9,977 bases of DNA from the NCBI GenBank assembly GCA_023416055.1, contig JAEZIH010000175.1, positions 1 through 9,977 on the forward strand, read 5' to 3'. A model generated the notes under the pieces. It ran no database searches. It worked only from the letters and a program-made list of their open reading frames with translations, and was not told the DNA's origin. The translations under genes and the position numbers were made by a program. Origin of the DNA: Pseudomonadota bacterium. GTDB lineage: Bacteria; Pseudomonadota; Alphaproteobacteria; Caulobacterales; Caulobacteraceae. How positions within the stretch are numbered: position 1 is the first letter of the stretch; each line of letters begins with the position of its first letter. Below are positions 1 through 5,536 of the stretch, piece after piece.

Positions 1-680
1 TTGTCGAGGCGGAAGTCGCCGTGGACGATGCGGGTCGGCCCCTGCGCCGGCAGGCTGGCGGGCAGGAAGTCGATCAGCCGGTCCATGGCCGCGATCGGCT
101 CGATCTCCGAGGCGCGGTACTGCTTGGTCCAGCGACCGACCTGACGCTCGAAATAGTTGCCGGGCCGGCCGTAGTCGCCCAGGCCGATGGCCTCCGGCTC
201 GAAGGCGTGCAGCGCCGCCAGGGTCTCGACCTGGGCCACATAGATCTCGCGCCTCTGCGTCGGCGTCAGGCCGGGCAGCTTGAGGTCCCACAGCACCCGG
301 CCATCGACCTTGTCCATGACGTAGAACATCGAGCCGATGACCGCGTCGTCCTCGCCCAGGGCCCAGGGCCGGGCGACGGGATAGCCCTGGGCGTGCAGGG
401 CCGAGATGACGCGGAACTCGCGGTCCACCGCATGCGCCGAGGCCAGCAGGGTCCCCGGCGGCTTGCGGCGCAGGACGTAGGTCCGGCCGGGCGTGGTCAG
501 CTCATAGGTCGGATTGGACTGGCCTCCCTTGAACTGGCGGATGGTCAGGGGGCCCGCATAGCCGGGGACCTGCTCCCGCATCCAGGCGTCGAGGCGCTCC
601 GCGTCGAGGGCGTGGCGCGGGTCGACCTCGCGCGTGCCGGAGAATGCGGTCTGGGGGTCGGCGAGGTCGGTCTGGGTCAT
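1..680 (-). CDS. APH-fold phosphotransferase family protein (ACAD10/11 N-terminal-like kinase), C-terminus beyond window
   Basis: I translated this gene by hand from the minus strand. It starts at the ATG at 680-678 and runs off the left edge after 226 complete codons. Relatives of this family are usually about 340-360 residues, so roughly the last third is missing. Visible kinase-fold signals are a glycine-rich FKGGQSNPTY loop (residues 50-59), the segment YVLRRKPPG (68-76, probable ATP-contacting basic residue), a DREF acidic residue (E88), and the catalytic Brenner motif HGDFRLDN at 220-227 with Asp222. The FKGGQSNPTY plus LRRKPPG pattern is typical of the kinase domain found in ACAD10/ACAD11 and bacterial homologues rather than of aminoglycoside resistance enzymes. 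Mammalian ACAD10/11 kinase domains act on 4-hydroxyacyl-CoAs; the substrate here is unknown. Its ATG shares bases with the glpK stop (ATGA) and no Shine-Dalgarno is visible, so translation is probably coupled to glpK. Confidence 0.88.
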   Translation of the reverse strand, partial: MTQTDLADPQTAFSGTREVDPRHALDAERLDAWMREQVPGYAGPLTIRQFKGGQSNPTYELTTPGRTYVLRRKPPGTLLASAHAVDREFRVISALHAQGYPVARPWALGEDDAVIGSMFYVMDKVDGRVLWDLKLPGLTPTQRREIYVAQVETLAALHAFEPEAIGLGDYGRPGNYFERQVGRWTKQYRASEIEPIAAMDRLIDFLPASLPAQGPTRIVHGDFRLD

Positions 681-2170
681 CGGGCGGCGATGATGGCCGC
701 CTTGACCGCGCGCCGCCAGCCCTCAAGCAGCCGGTCGCGTTCGGCCCCGCCCATCCGGGGGATCCAGCGCGCCGGCGCCTCGACCGGGTGGTCCTCCAGA
801 TCGGAGATCAGGCCGACGCCCAGCGCCGCCAGCTTGGCCGCGCCGAGGGCCGTCATCTCCTGGAAGGCTGGCCGTTCGACCTCGACCTCGCAGATGTCGG
901 CGACGAACTGCATGGCGAAGGCGTTGGCGGTGACGCCGCCGTCGACCTTCAGCGTCTTCAGCGGCGGGGCCCCGTCCTTCGCCAGGGCGTCAAGCAGGTC
1001 GCGGGTCTGGTAGGCGAGGCTCTCCAGCGCGGCGCGGACCATGTGCGCCGGACCCGCATCGCGGGTCAGGCCGACGACGGTTCCCCTGGCGTCGGGCTCC
1101 CACCACGGCGCGCCCAGTCCGGTGAAGCCCGGGACCAGATAGACGCCGCCGTTGTCCTCCAGTCCCGCGGCCATGGCCTCGGACTGGCGCGACTCCGAAA
1201 TCACCTTCAGCCCGTCGCGCAGCCACTGGATGGCCGAGCCGGCCGAGAAGATCGAGCCCTCCAGGGCGTAAGCCGCATCGCCCTGCGCCTCGTAGCCGAG
1301 GGTGCCCAACAGCCGGCTGGTCGAGGCCACCGGGGCGGAGCCGACGTTGGCCACGAGGAAGGCTCCGGTGCCGTAGGTGATCTTGGCGTCGCCCGCCCTT
1401 AGCGCGCCATGTCCCACCAGCGCGGCCTGCTGGTCTCCGGCCGAGCCGTGGATCGGCAGGGCGGCCCCGAACAGCGAGGGGTCGCAGTCGCCGAGATGGT
1501 CGGCGCAACCCCGGATTTCCGGCAGTCCCTGCATCGGGACATCAAACAGATCGGCCAGCTCGGGTCGCCACTGCCGCGTAGTCAGATCCATCAGCGAAGT
1601 GCGGCTGGCGTTGGTGGCGTCGGTGACGTGCCGCGCCCCGCCGGTCAGCTTCCAGATCAGCCATGTCTCAATGGTGCCCAGCTTCACCTCGCCTCGGACG
1701 CAGCGCTCCCGCACCCCGGGGACGGCGTCGAGCAGCCAGGCGAATTTCGAGGCCGAGAAATAGGGGTCGAGGATCAGGCCCGTCGCCGCCTGCACCGCCG
1801 GTTCGTGCCCGGCGGCAGCCAGCCGGGCGGTGGCGTCGGCGGTGCGGCGGTCCTGCCAGACCACGGCGCGGTGCAGCGGCTCGCCTGTGGCCGCGTCCCA
1901 CATCACCGCCGTCTCACGCTGGTTGGTGATGCCGACGGCGGCGAAGCGGCTCACCCCGCCCGCCTTGCGCACCGCCTCGCGGCAGGTCTGCAGCGTCGCG
2001 TTCCAGATCTCCGCCGCGTCGTGCTCGACCCAGCCCGGCCGCGGGAAGTGCTGCTGCAGCTCGATCTGGCTGACCGCCACCGGCCGCAGGGCGCCCTCGG
2101 GCGTGCATTCGAAGGCGACGGCCCGGGTCGAGGTGGTGCCCTGGTCAATGGCGAGGATCAGTCGGCTCAC
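677..2170 (-). CDS. glpK: Glycerol kinase
   Basis: This is a full-length FGGY-family sugar kinase (497 aa; E. coli GlpK is about 500) that phosphorylates glycerol to glycerol 3-phosphate in the cytoplasm. Visible signatures are the N-terminal phosphate loop DQGTTSTRA (Asp9), the glycerol-binding residues Arg85-Glu86 in NQRE, Trp105 in VVWQD, Tyr137, the catalytic Asp246-Gln247 in GSAGDQQAAL, and the C-terminal ATP-site motif VDGGVTANAFAMQF. The start is GTG at 2170-2168, directly before the conserved beta strand; only a weak AAGG lies upstream. The E. coli fructose-1,6-bisphosphate loop (GGTR type, just before the catalytic Asp) is not recognisable: the aligned stretch reads DCDPSLFGAALPIHG, so that feedback control is probably absent. 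No glpF or glpD is in the window. The downstream APH-fold kinase overlaps by ATGA and should be cotranscribed. It diverges from the dehydratase gene across 45 bp. Confidence 0.97.
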   Translation of the reverse strand: MSRLILAIDQGTTSTRAVAFECTPEGALRPVAVSQIELQQHFPRPGWVEHDAAEIWNATLQTCREAVRKAGGVSRFAAVGITNQRETAVMWDAATGEPLHRAVVWQDRRTADATARLAAAGHEPAVQAATGLILDPYFSASKFAWLLDAVPGVRERCVRGEVKLGTIETWLIWKLTGGARHVTDATNASRTSLMDLTTRQWRPELADLFDVPMQGLPEIRGCADHLGDCDPSLFGAALPIHGSAGDQQAALVGHGALRAGDAKITYGTGAFLVANVGSAPVASTSRLLGTLGYEAQGDAAYALEGSIFSAGSAIQWLRDGLKVISESRQSEAMAAGLEDNGGVYLVPGFTGLGAPWWEPDARGTVVGLTRDAGPAHMVRAALESLAYQTRDLLDALAKDGAPPLKTLKVDGGVTANAFAMQFVADICEVEVERPAFQEMTALGAAKLAALGVGLISDLEDHPVEAPARWIPRMGGAERDRLLEGWRRAVKAAIIAAR

Positions 2171-2215
2171 GGCGGCGCCTTACGCAAACGGAAGGGGGAT
2201 GGTTATCTGCATCCC
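2171..2215. promoter_or_regulatory. Shared 45-bp divergent control region between glpK and the dehydratase
   Basis: Only 45 bp separate the glpK GTG from the dehydratase ATG, so both promoters must overlap each other or neighbouring coding sequence. On the plus strand TTACGC (2180-2185) and GTTATCTG (2202-2209) have rough -35/-10-like positions relative to the ATG at 2216, but the match to any consensus is poor. The purine run AAGGGGG (2192-2198) ends 17 nt before that ATG, too far for a normal Shine-Dalgarno. The role is inferred from gene arrangement only. Confidence 0.35.
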
Positions 2216-3220
2216 ATGCACACCGCTTCCTTCGAAGGCGTCAAGGACGCCGCCCGCCAGATCGCCGGCCGCGCCGTGCGCACGCCGCTGATCGAGAGCC
2301 CCGCCCTGAACGAGCGTCTGGGCGGCCGCGTCCTGCTCAAGGCCGAGAACCTGCAGGTGGCGGGGGCCTTCAAATTCCGCGGCGCCTGGAACCGCATCAG
2401 CCGGCTGACGTCCGACGAGCTCGAGCGGGGAGTAGTGGCCTATTCCTCGGGGAACCACGCCCAGGCGGTGGCCGCCGCCGCCCGGCTGATGGGGACCTCG
2501 GCCCTGATCGTCATGCCCGCCGACAGCCCCAGGGTGAAGGTCGAGGGCGTCATCGCCTTCGGCGGCGAGGTTCGCATGTACGACCGCTATACGGAGAGCC
2601 GCGAGGCCATCGGCGAGGAGATCGCCCGCACCCGCGGCTCGGTTCTGGTCCGCCCCTTCGACGACCCCTTCGTCATCGAAGGCCAGGGCACCGTCGGGCT
2701 CGAGATCATCGAACAGGCCGAGGCGGCCGGCGCCCGCATCGATCAACTGTTGTGCGGCGCCTCGGGCGGAGGGTTGATCGCCGGAATCAACCTGTCCATG
2801 GCGGCCCTGTCGCCGGAGACGCCCGTGACCGGCGTCGAGCCTGAGCACTACAACGACACCCAGCTGTCGCTGGCCGCTGGCGAGCGCCGTCCCTATCCGC
2901 CCGCGCCCGGCACCATCTGCGACGCCCTGATGACCGAACAGCCGGGCGAGCTGACCTTCCCGATCAACCGCCGCCTCAAGGAGGTGGTGACCGTCAGCGA
3001 CGTCGAGGTGGCCGAGGCGGTGCGCACCGCCTTCCGCACCCTCAAGCTGGTGGTGGAGCCAGGCGGCGCCGTCTCCCTGGCCGCCCTGCTGGCCGGCAAG
3101 GTCGAGGCGCGCGACCGCACCACCGCCGTCGTCCTGTCCGGCGGCAATATCGACCCCGCACTGTTCTCGGCCATCATCGAGGACCGTTTCGACCCCGCCG
3201 ACTGGAGGAAGGCCGCATGA
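2216..3220 (+). CDS. PLP-dependent threonine/serine dehydratase (ammonia-lyase)
   Basis: This 334-residue fold-type II PLP enzyme would deaminate L-threonine to 2-oxobutyrate and/or serine to pyruvate. The PLP Schiff-base lysine is Lys53 in AFKFRG. The substrate loop SSGNHAQ lies at 78-84, the glycine-rich phosphate loop GASGGG at 181-186, and the C-terminal LSGGN, which contacts the cofactor ring, at 307-311. The protein ends right after the catalytic domain, so it lacks the ACT regulatory domain of biosynthetic IlvA. That fits the catabolic TdcB-like, serine racemase or threo-3-hydroxyaspartate ammonia-lyase group; the exact substrate cannot be chosen from motifs. I chose the ATG at 2216 because homology begins at once (GVKDAARQIAGRAVRTPL). 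The frame is open much further upstream, but that is antisense shadow of glpK. The stop overlaps the next ATG (ATGA), so it is probably an operon with the MaoC gene. Confidence 0.92.
   Translation: MHTASFEGVKDAARQIAGRAVRTPLIESPALNERLGGRVLLKAENLQVAGAFKFRGAWNRISRLTSDELERGVVAYSSGNHAQAVAAAARLMGTSALIVMPADSPRVKVEGVIAFGGEVRMYDRYTESREAIGEEIARTRGSVLVRPFDDPFVIEGQGTVGLEIIEQAEAAGARIDQLLCGASGGGLIAGINLSMAALSPETPVTGVEPEHYNDTQLSLAAGERRPYPPAPGTICDALMTEQPGELTFPINRRLKEVVTVSDVEVAEAVRTAFRTLKLVVEPGGAVSLAALLAGKVEARDRTTAVVLSGGNIDPALFSAIIEDRFDPADWRKAA
3204..3208 (+). promoter_or_regulatory. Strong Shine-Dalgarno of the MaoC gene
   Basis: GGAGG sits 8 nt before the ATG at 3217, inside the last codons of the upstream dehydratase. 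It supports the 3217 start over the in-frame Met at residue 7. Together with the ATGA overlap it indicates coupled translation. Confidence 0.75.
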
Positions 3221-3699
3221 ACCGCACCGAACGCATGGGAACGCCCATCCCGGTCGCCGACCTGCCCGGCCTGATCGGCCAGGAGATCGGCGTCAGCCGA
3301 TGGATCGAGATCGACCAGGCGCGCATCGACGCCTTCGCCGACATCACCGAGGACCGGCAGTTCATCCACGTCGATCCCGAGGCCGCCCGGGCCACCCCGT
3401 TCGGCGGGACCATCGCCCACGGCTTCCTCACCCTCAGCCTGCTGTCGGCGATGAGCTACGACGCCGTGCCGCCGCTCGAGAACGTGGTCATGGGGGTCAA
3501 CTACGGCTTCGACAAACTGCGTTTCCTCGCCCCGGTCGCGTCAGGCTCGAAGGTCCGCGGCCGTTTCCGCCTGCTCTCGGCCGAGGACAAGGGCGGCGGC
3601 CGCTGGCTGCTCAAGCAGGAGGCCACTGTTGAGATAGAGGGCGCCGAAAAGCCGGCCCTGATCGCGGAATGGCTGGGGATGCAGGTGGTGCGCGGCTGA
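3217..3699 (+). CDS. MaoC-family (hot-dog fold) dehydratase
   Basis: This 160-residue single hot-dog protein is related to (R)-specific enoyl-CoA hydratases and NodN-like MaoC proteins. These add water to, or remove it from, acyl-CoA thioesters in the cytoplasm, usually as dimers. The hydratase signature is clear: Asp46 and His51 spaced five apart in EDRQFIHVDPEAA (45-57), followed by TPFGGTIAHGFLTLSLL (60-76). In classical R-hydratases the segment after the Asp reads xNPxH; here it is RQFIH, as in the NodN-like subgroup, so activity is likely but the substrate is unknown. The ATG overlaps the dehydratase stop and has a strong GGAGG. The operon with an amino-acid dehydratase may link threonine/serine catabolism to acyl-CoA metabolism, but this is only contextual. 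The stop lies 2 bp before the -35 box of the toxin-antitoxin promoter. Confidence 0.9.
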   Translation: MNRTERMGTPIPVADLPGLIGQEIGVSRWIEIDQARIDAFADITEDRQFIHVDPEAARATPFGGTIAHGFLTLSLLSAMSYDAVPPLENVVMGVNYGFDKLRFLAPVASGSKVRGRFRLLSAEDKGGGRWLLKQEATVEIEGAEKPALIAEWLGMQVVRG

Positions 3700-3701
3700 C
3701 G

Positions 3702-3730
3702 TTGATTTGGACCATAGGCTGGACCATAAT
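3702..3730 (+). promoter_or_regulatory. Promoter of the antitoxin-toxin operon with tandem operator-like repeats
   Basis: TTGATT (3702-3707) and CATAAT (3725-3730) are separated by exactly 17 bp, a good match to the housekeeping -35/-10 pattern. A perfect 9-bp direct repeat TGGACCATA occurs at 3708-3716 and 3720-3728. It fills the spacer and overlaps the -10 box, where a Phd-type antitoxin would be expected to bind. TTGAT (3702-3706) and ATCAA (3729-3733) also form an inverted pair around the repeats. The -10 ends 6 bp before the antitoxin ATG at 3737, so transcription should begin at or next to the start codon. Confidence 0.65.
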
Positions 3731-3736
3731 CAATCC

Positions 3737-3997
3737 ATGGCCCAGGCATCTCTCTCTCAGGCGAAAGCCACGCTGACGGAACTGGTCCGGCGCGCGGAAG
3801 CCGGCGAAAGGGTTACGCTCACCCGGAACGGCAAGGAGGTGGTCCGCCTCGTTCCCGTTCATCTTTCGCCCAGCGTCAGGGCCCGGCGCGTCGCGGCGAT
3901 CGAGGCGGCCCAGGCGCTGGTCGGTCCCTTGCCGCCCGATTTCGACGCCGCCCGCAGTCAGGATTTCCTCTACGACGACGACGGCCTTCCGGCGTGA
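3737..3997 (+). CDS. Phd/YefM-family type II antitoxin
   Basis: This small DNA-binding antitoxin (86 aa) would neutralise the overlapping PIN toxin and repress its own operon. The N-terminal half is a typical prevent-host-death domain: SLSQAKATLTELVRRAEAGE (residues 5-24), then VTLTRNGKEVVRLVP (26-40), the beta hairpin of the fold. The acidic, probably flexible C-terminus with FDAARSQDFLYDDDGL is the expected toxin-binding tail. I chose the ATG at 3737 because homology begins immediately (MAQASLSQAK) and the predicted promoter would exclude a TTG start at 3707, which lies in the -35/spacer. No Shine-Dalgarno precedes this ATG, consistent with a leaderless transcript. Its stop is shared with the toxin start (GTGA), the usual coupled order antitoxin then toxin. 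Confidence 0.9.
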   Translation: MAQASLSQAKATLTELVRRAEAGERVTLTRNGKEVVRLVPVHLSPSVRARRVAAIEAAQALVGPLPPDFDAARSQDFLYDDDGLPA

Positions 3998-4377
3998 TCG
4001 CCGTAGACACCTCGGCGGTCATCGAGGTTCTGGCCCGTCAGCCCAGGGCGCCGGCCTGCATGGAGGCCCTGCTCGACAATCGGCTCATCATTTCAGCGGC
4101 GACCCTCACGGAGACGCTGATCGTTGGATCGCGGCCGGAGTTCAGACGTGCGATCCGACCCTTCCTCGCGGAATTGCATCTCGAGGTCGTCCCTCTGGAT
4201 GAGGCGTTCGCCGAACAGGCGGCTTCAGCCTACAGGCGCTGGGGCAAGGGCTTTCATCAGGCCCGGCTGAACTACGGCGACAGCTTCAGCTACGCCCTGG
4301 CCGAACTTTACGAGTGCCCGCTGCTCTACGTCGGTGACGACTTCGCGCAGACAGATATCGCCAGCGCCCTCGCCTGA
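3994..4377 (+). CDS. vapC: VapC-type PIN-domain toxin (ribonuclease)
   Basis: This 127-residue PIN-domain protein is a predicted Mg2+-dependent endoribonuclease that inhibits translation when freed from its antitoxin. The acidic active-site set is intact: Asp5 in VDTSAVIEVL, Glu40 in TLTET, Asp96 in NYGDSFSYALA, and Asp116/Asp121 in the GDDFAQTDI tail. The HQARLNYGDSFSYALA and PLLYVGDDFAQTDI segments are characteristic of proteobacterial VapC proteins. The start is GTG at 3994, overlapping the antitoxin stop. There is no separate Shine-Dalgarno, so toxin translation probably depends on ribosomes finishing the antitoxin. No frameshift or missing catalytic residue is seen, so the module looks functional. 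The partner is of Phd type rather than AbrB-like VapB, a known mix-and-match combination. Confidence 0.93.
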   Translation: MIAVDTSAVIEVLARQPRAPACMEALLDNRLIISAATLTETLIVGSRPEFRRAIRPFLAELHLEVVPLDEAFAEQAASAYRRWGKGFHQARLNYGDSFSYALAELYECPLLYVGDDFAQTDIASALA

Positions 4378-4383
4378 ACGGCT

Positions 4384-4566
4384 TCAGCCGCCGCCGATCC
4401 CCTCGATCACGCGGCCGGATCCTTCGCACGTCGGACAGGGCCGGTCGCCGACCAGGCCCGTGCCGTTGCAGCCGGGGCAGATCGCCTCGCCGGTCCCCGG
4501 CGTGTCAGGTTCGGCCTGATCACCGGGCGAGGGCTCCGGAGCGGGGGTGATGGGCACTTCCGTCAT
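4384..4566 (-). CDS. Small CxxCxGxG zinc-knuckle protein, function unknown
   Basis: This 60-residue protein has a proline- and acid-rich N-terminal half (residues 1-27) and two back-to-back knuckles, CPGCNGTG (30-37) and CPTCEGSG (46-53). These match the CxxCxGxG repeat of the DnaJ cysteine-rich domain. Four cysteines could bind one zinc ion. There is no J domain, signal peptide or membrane segment, so it is not a DnaJ. Similar short proteins occur as conserved hypotheticals in alphaproteobacteria, and I know of no assigned function. The ATG at 4566-4564 has no clear Shine-Dalgarno. It lies 30 bp after the oxidoreductase on the same strand and could be the third gene of that unit. It ends 6 bp from the convergent vapC. 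The cysteine pattern argues that it is a real gene despite its size. Confidence 0.75.
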   Translation of the reverse strand: MTEVPITPAPEPSPGDQAEPDTPGTGEAICPGCNGTGLVGDRPCPTCEGSGRVIEGIGGG

Positions 4567-4596
4567 GTCGGGATAACGCCCCGGCGGCGGGAGGGT

Positions 4597-5532
4597 TCAG
4601 GCCTGGCCGAGGCACCTCAGCGCCACCTCAAGATTGCGCAGCCCGTCCTCGCCGGTGACCGCCGGCGGCTCGCCGGTTCGGATGGCGCGGGCGAACTCCT
4701 CCAGCTCCTTCTTCAGCGGCTCGTTGGGCCAGCTCATCACCCCGCGGGTGGAGTAGCTGCCGTCCGGCTGCTGGCCGAAATACTCGGTCACCTGGCGGGT
4801 CATCAGGTCGGCGACGACGAACTTGTTCTGGGTGGCGACCTGCAGGGTGCGCACCTTGTACGGCGTGACCCAGTTGGTGGTGATGTGGGCGATCACCCCG
4901 TTCTCCAGCCGGAACTGCAGCAGGGCGGTGTCCTCGCGCTCGGCCTTGGTGCTGGCCAGCTGGGGCTGGACGTCGACGATCTCCGAGCCGGTCAGGTGGC
5001 GGATGATGTCGATGTCGTGCACGGCCAGGTCGATGACCACCCCGACCTCGCCCATGCGCGGCGGGAAAGGGCCGACGCGGGTGATCTGGATGGAGATGAT
5101 GTCGTCGCCGTCGATGGCGCGCTTGACCGCCTCGACCGCCGGATTGAAGCGCTCGACCTGGCCGACCATCAGGATGCGGTTGTTGGCCTTCGCCGCGTCG
5201 ATGATGCGGCGGGCGTCCTCGACGGTGGCGGCGATCGGCTTCTCGACCAGCACGTGGACGCCCTTCTCCAGCAGGGCCACCGACAGGTCGGCGTGATGCC
5301 GGTTGGGCGTGGCCACCACCGCGGCGTCGAGACCGGCGTCGGCGAAGGCCTCGGCCGTGGTCACCGCGCTGGCCCCATAGGCGGCCGCCACGCCCTCGGC
5401 GGTCACGGCGTCAGGGTCGAAGACGTGGGTCAGCTGGATGTCGCGGATGTCGGTCAGGACGCGGGCGTGGTTGCGCCCCATCACGCCGGCGCCGGCGACG
5501 CCGAACTTCAAGGGGGCCTGCTGCTGGGTCAT
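4597..5532 (-). CDS. Gfo/Idh/MocA NAD(P)-dependent sugar oxidoreductase (GnnA / UDP-GlcNAc 3-dehydrogenase-like)
   Basis: This 311-residue dehydrogenase probably oxidises C3 of a UDP-N-acetylhexosamine to a 3-keto sugar. The N-terminal Rossmann loop is GVAGAGVMGRNH (11-22). The family catalytic motif EKP lies at 97-99 (Lys98), and the GQVERFNPAV stretch (124-133) and DLAVHDIDI (168-176; Asp168, His172) lie in the second domain. GQVERFNPAV resembles UDP-GlcNAc 3-dehydrogenases and GnnA as I remember them, more than WbpB/WlbA of the glucuronate pathway. The upstream aminotransferase ends 4 bp before this ATG, and a strong AGGGGG (5545-5540) sits within that gene's last codons, indicating tight coupling. 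GnnA/GnnB pairs make UDP-GlcNAc3N, the precursor of lipid A with 2,3-diaminoglucose. The alternative is a capsule or O-antigen diacetamido sugar. The family call is firm; the substrate is inferred. Confidence 0.9.
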   Translation of the reverse strand: MTQQQAPLKFGVAGAGVMGRNHARVLTDIRDIQLTHVFDPDAVTAEGVAAAYGASAVTTAEAFADAGLDAAVVATPNRHHADLSVALLEKGVHVLVEKPIAATVEDARRIIDAAKANNRILMVGQVERFNPAVEAVKRAIDGDDIISIQITRVGPFPPRMGEVGVVIDLAVHDIDIIRHLTGSEIVDVQPQLASTKAEREDTALLQFRLENGVIAHITTNWVTPYKVRTLQVATQNKFVVADLMTRQVTEYFGQQPDGSYSTRGVMSWPNEPLKKELEEFARAIRTGEPPAVTGEDGLRNLEVALRCLGQA

Positions 5533-5536
5533 CGGA

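Noticed and set aside
1..680. Aminoglycoside resistance gene
   Set aside because: The fold and Brenner motif are shared, but the FKGGQSNPTY and LRRKPPG segments and the coupling to glpK point to the ACAD10/11-like metabolic kinase group rather than a resistance enzyme.
21..1402. Overlapping plus-strand open frames of 330 and 252 codons opposite the APH kinase and glpK
   Set aside because: They are shadow frames created by high third-position GC. The minus-strand proteins carry convincing motifs throughout.
1409..2215. Long open extension upstream of the dehydratase, giving a 603-residue frame
   Set aside because: The first 269 codons are antisense to glpK, low-complexity in composition and unlike any dehydratase N-terminus. 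The enzyme homology begins at the ATG at 2216.
2199..2291. Possible 30-codon leader peptide starting at the ATG at 2199, before the dehydratase
   Set aside because: It overlaps the dehydratase start out of frame, has no ribosome site of its own at normal spacing, and shows no run of regulatory codons (for example Thr, Ile or Ser).
3702..4377. Whether the toxin-antitoxin module lies on a mobile element
   Set aside because: No transposase, integrase, flanking direct repeats or tRNA is visible around it, and base composition is close to its neighbours. It may still have been acquired, but nothing here shows how.
4374..4387. CTGAA-CGGC-TTCAG hairpin spanning the convergent stop codons of vapC and the zinc-knuckle gene
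   Set aside because: The stem is only 5 bp with no U-tract. It is too weak for a terminator and partly a by-product of two facing TGA codons.
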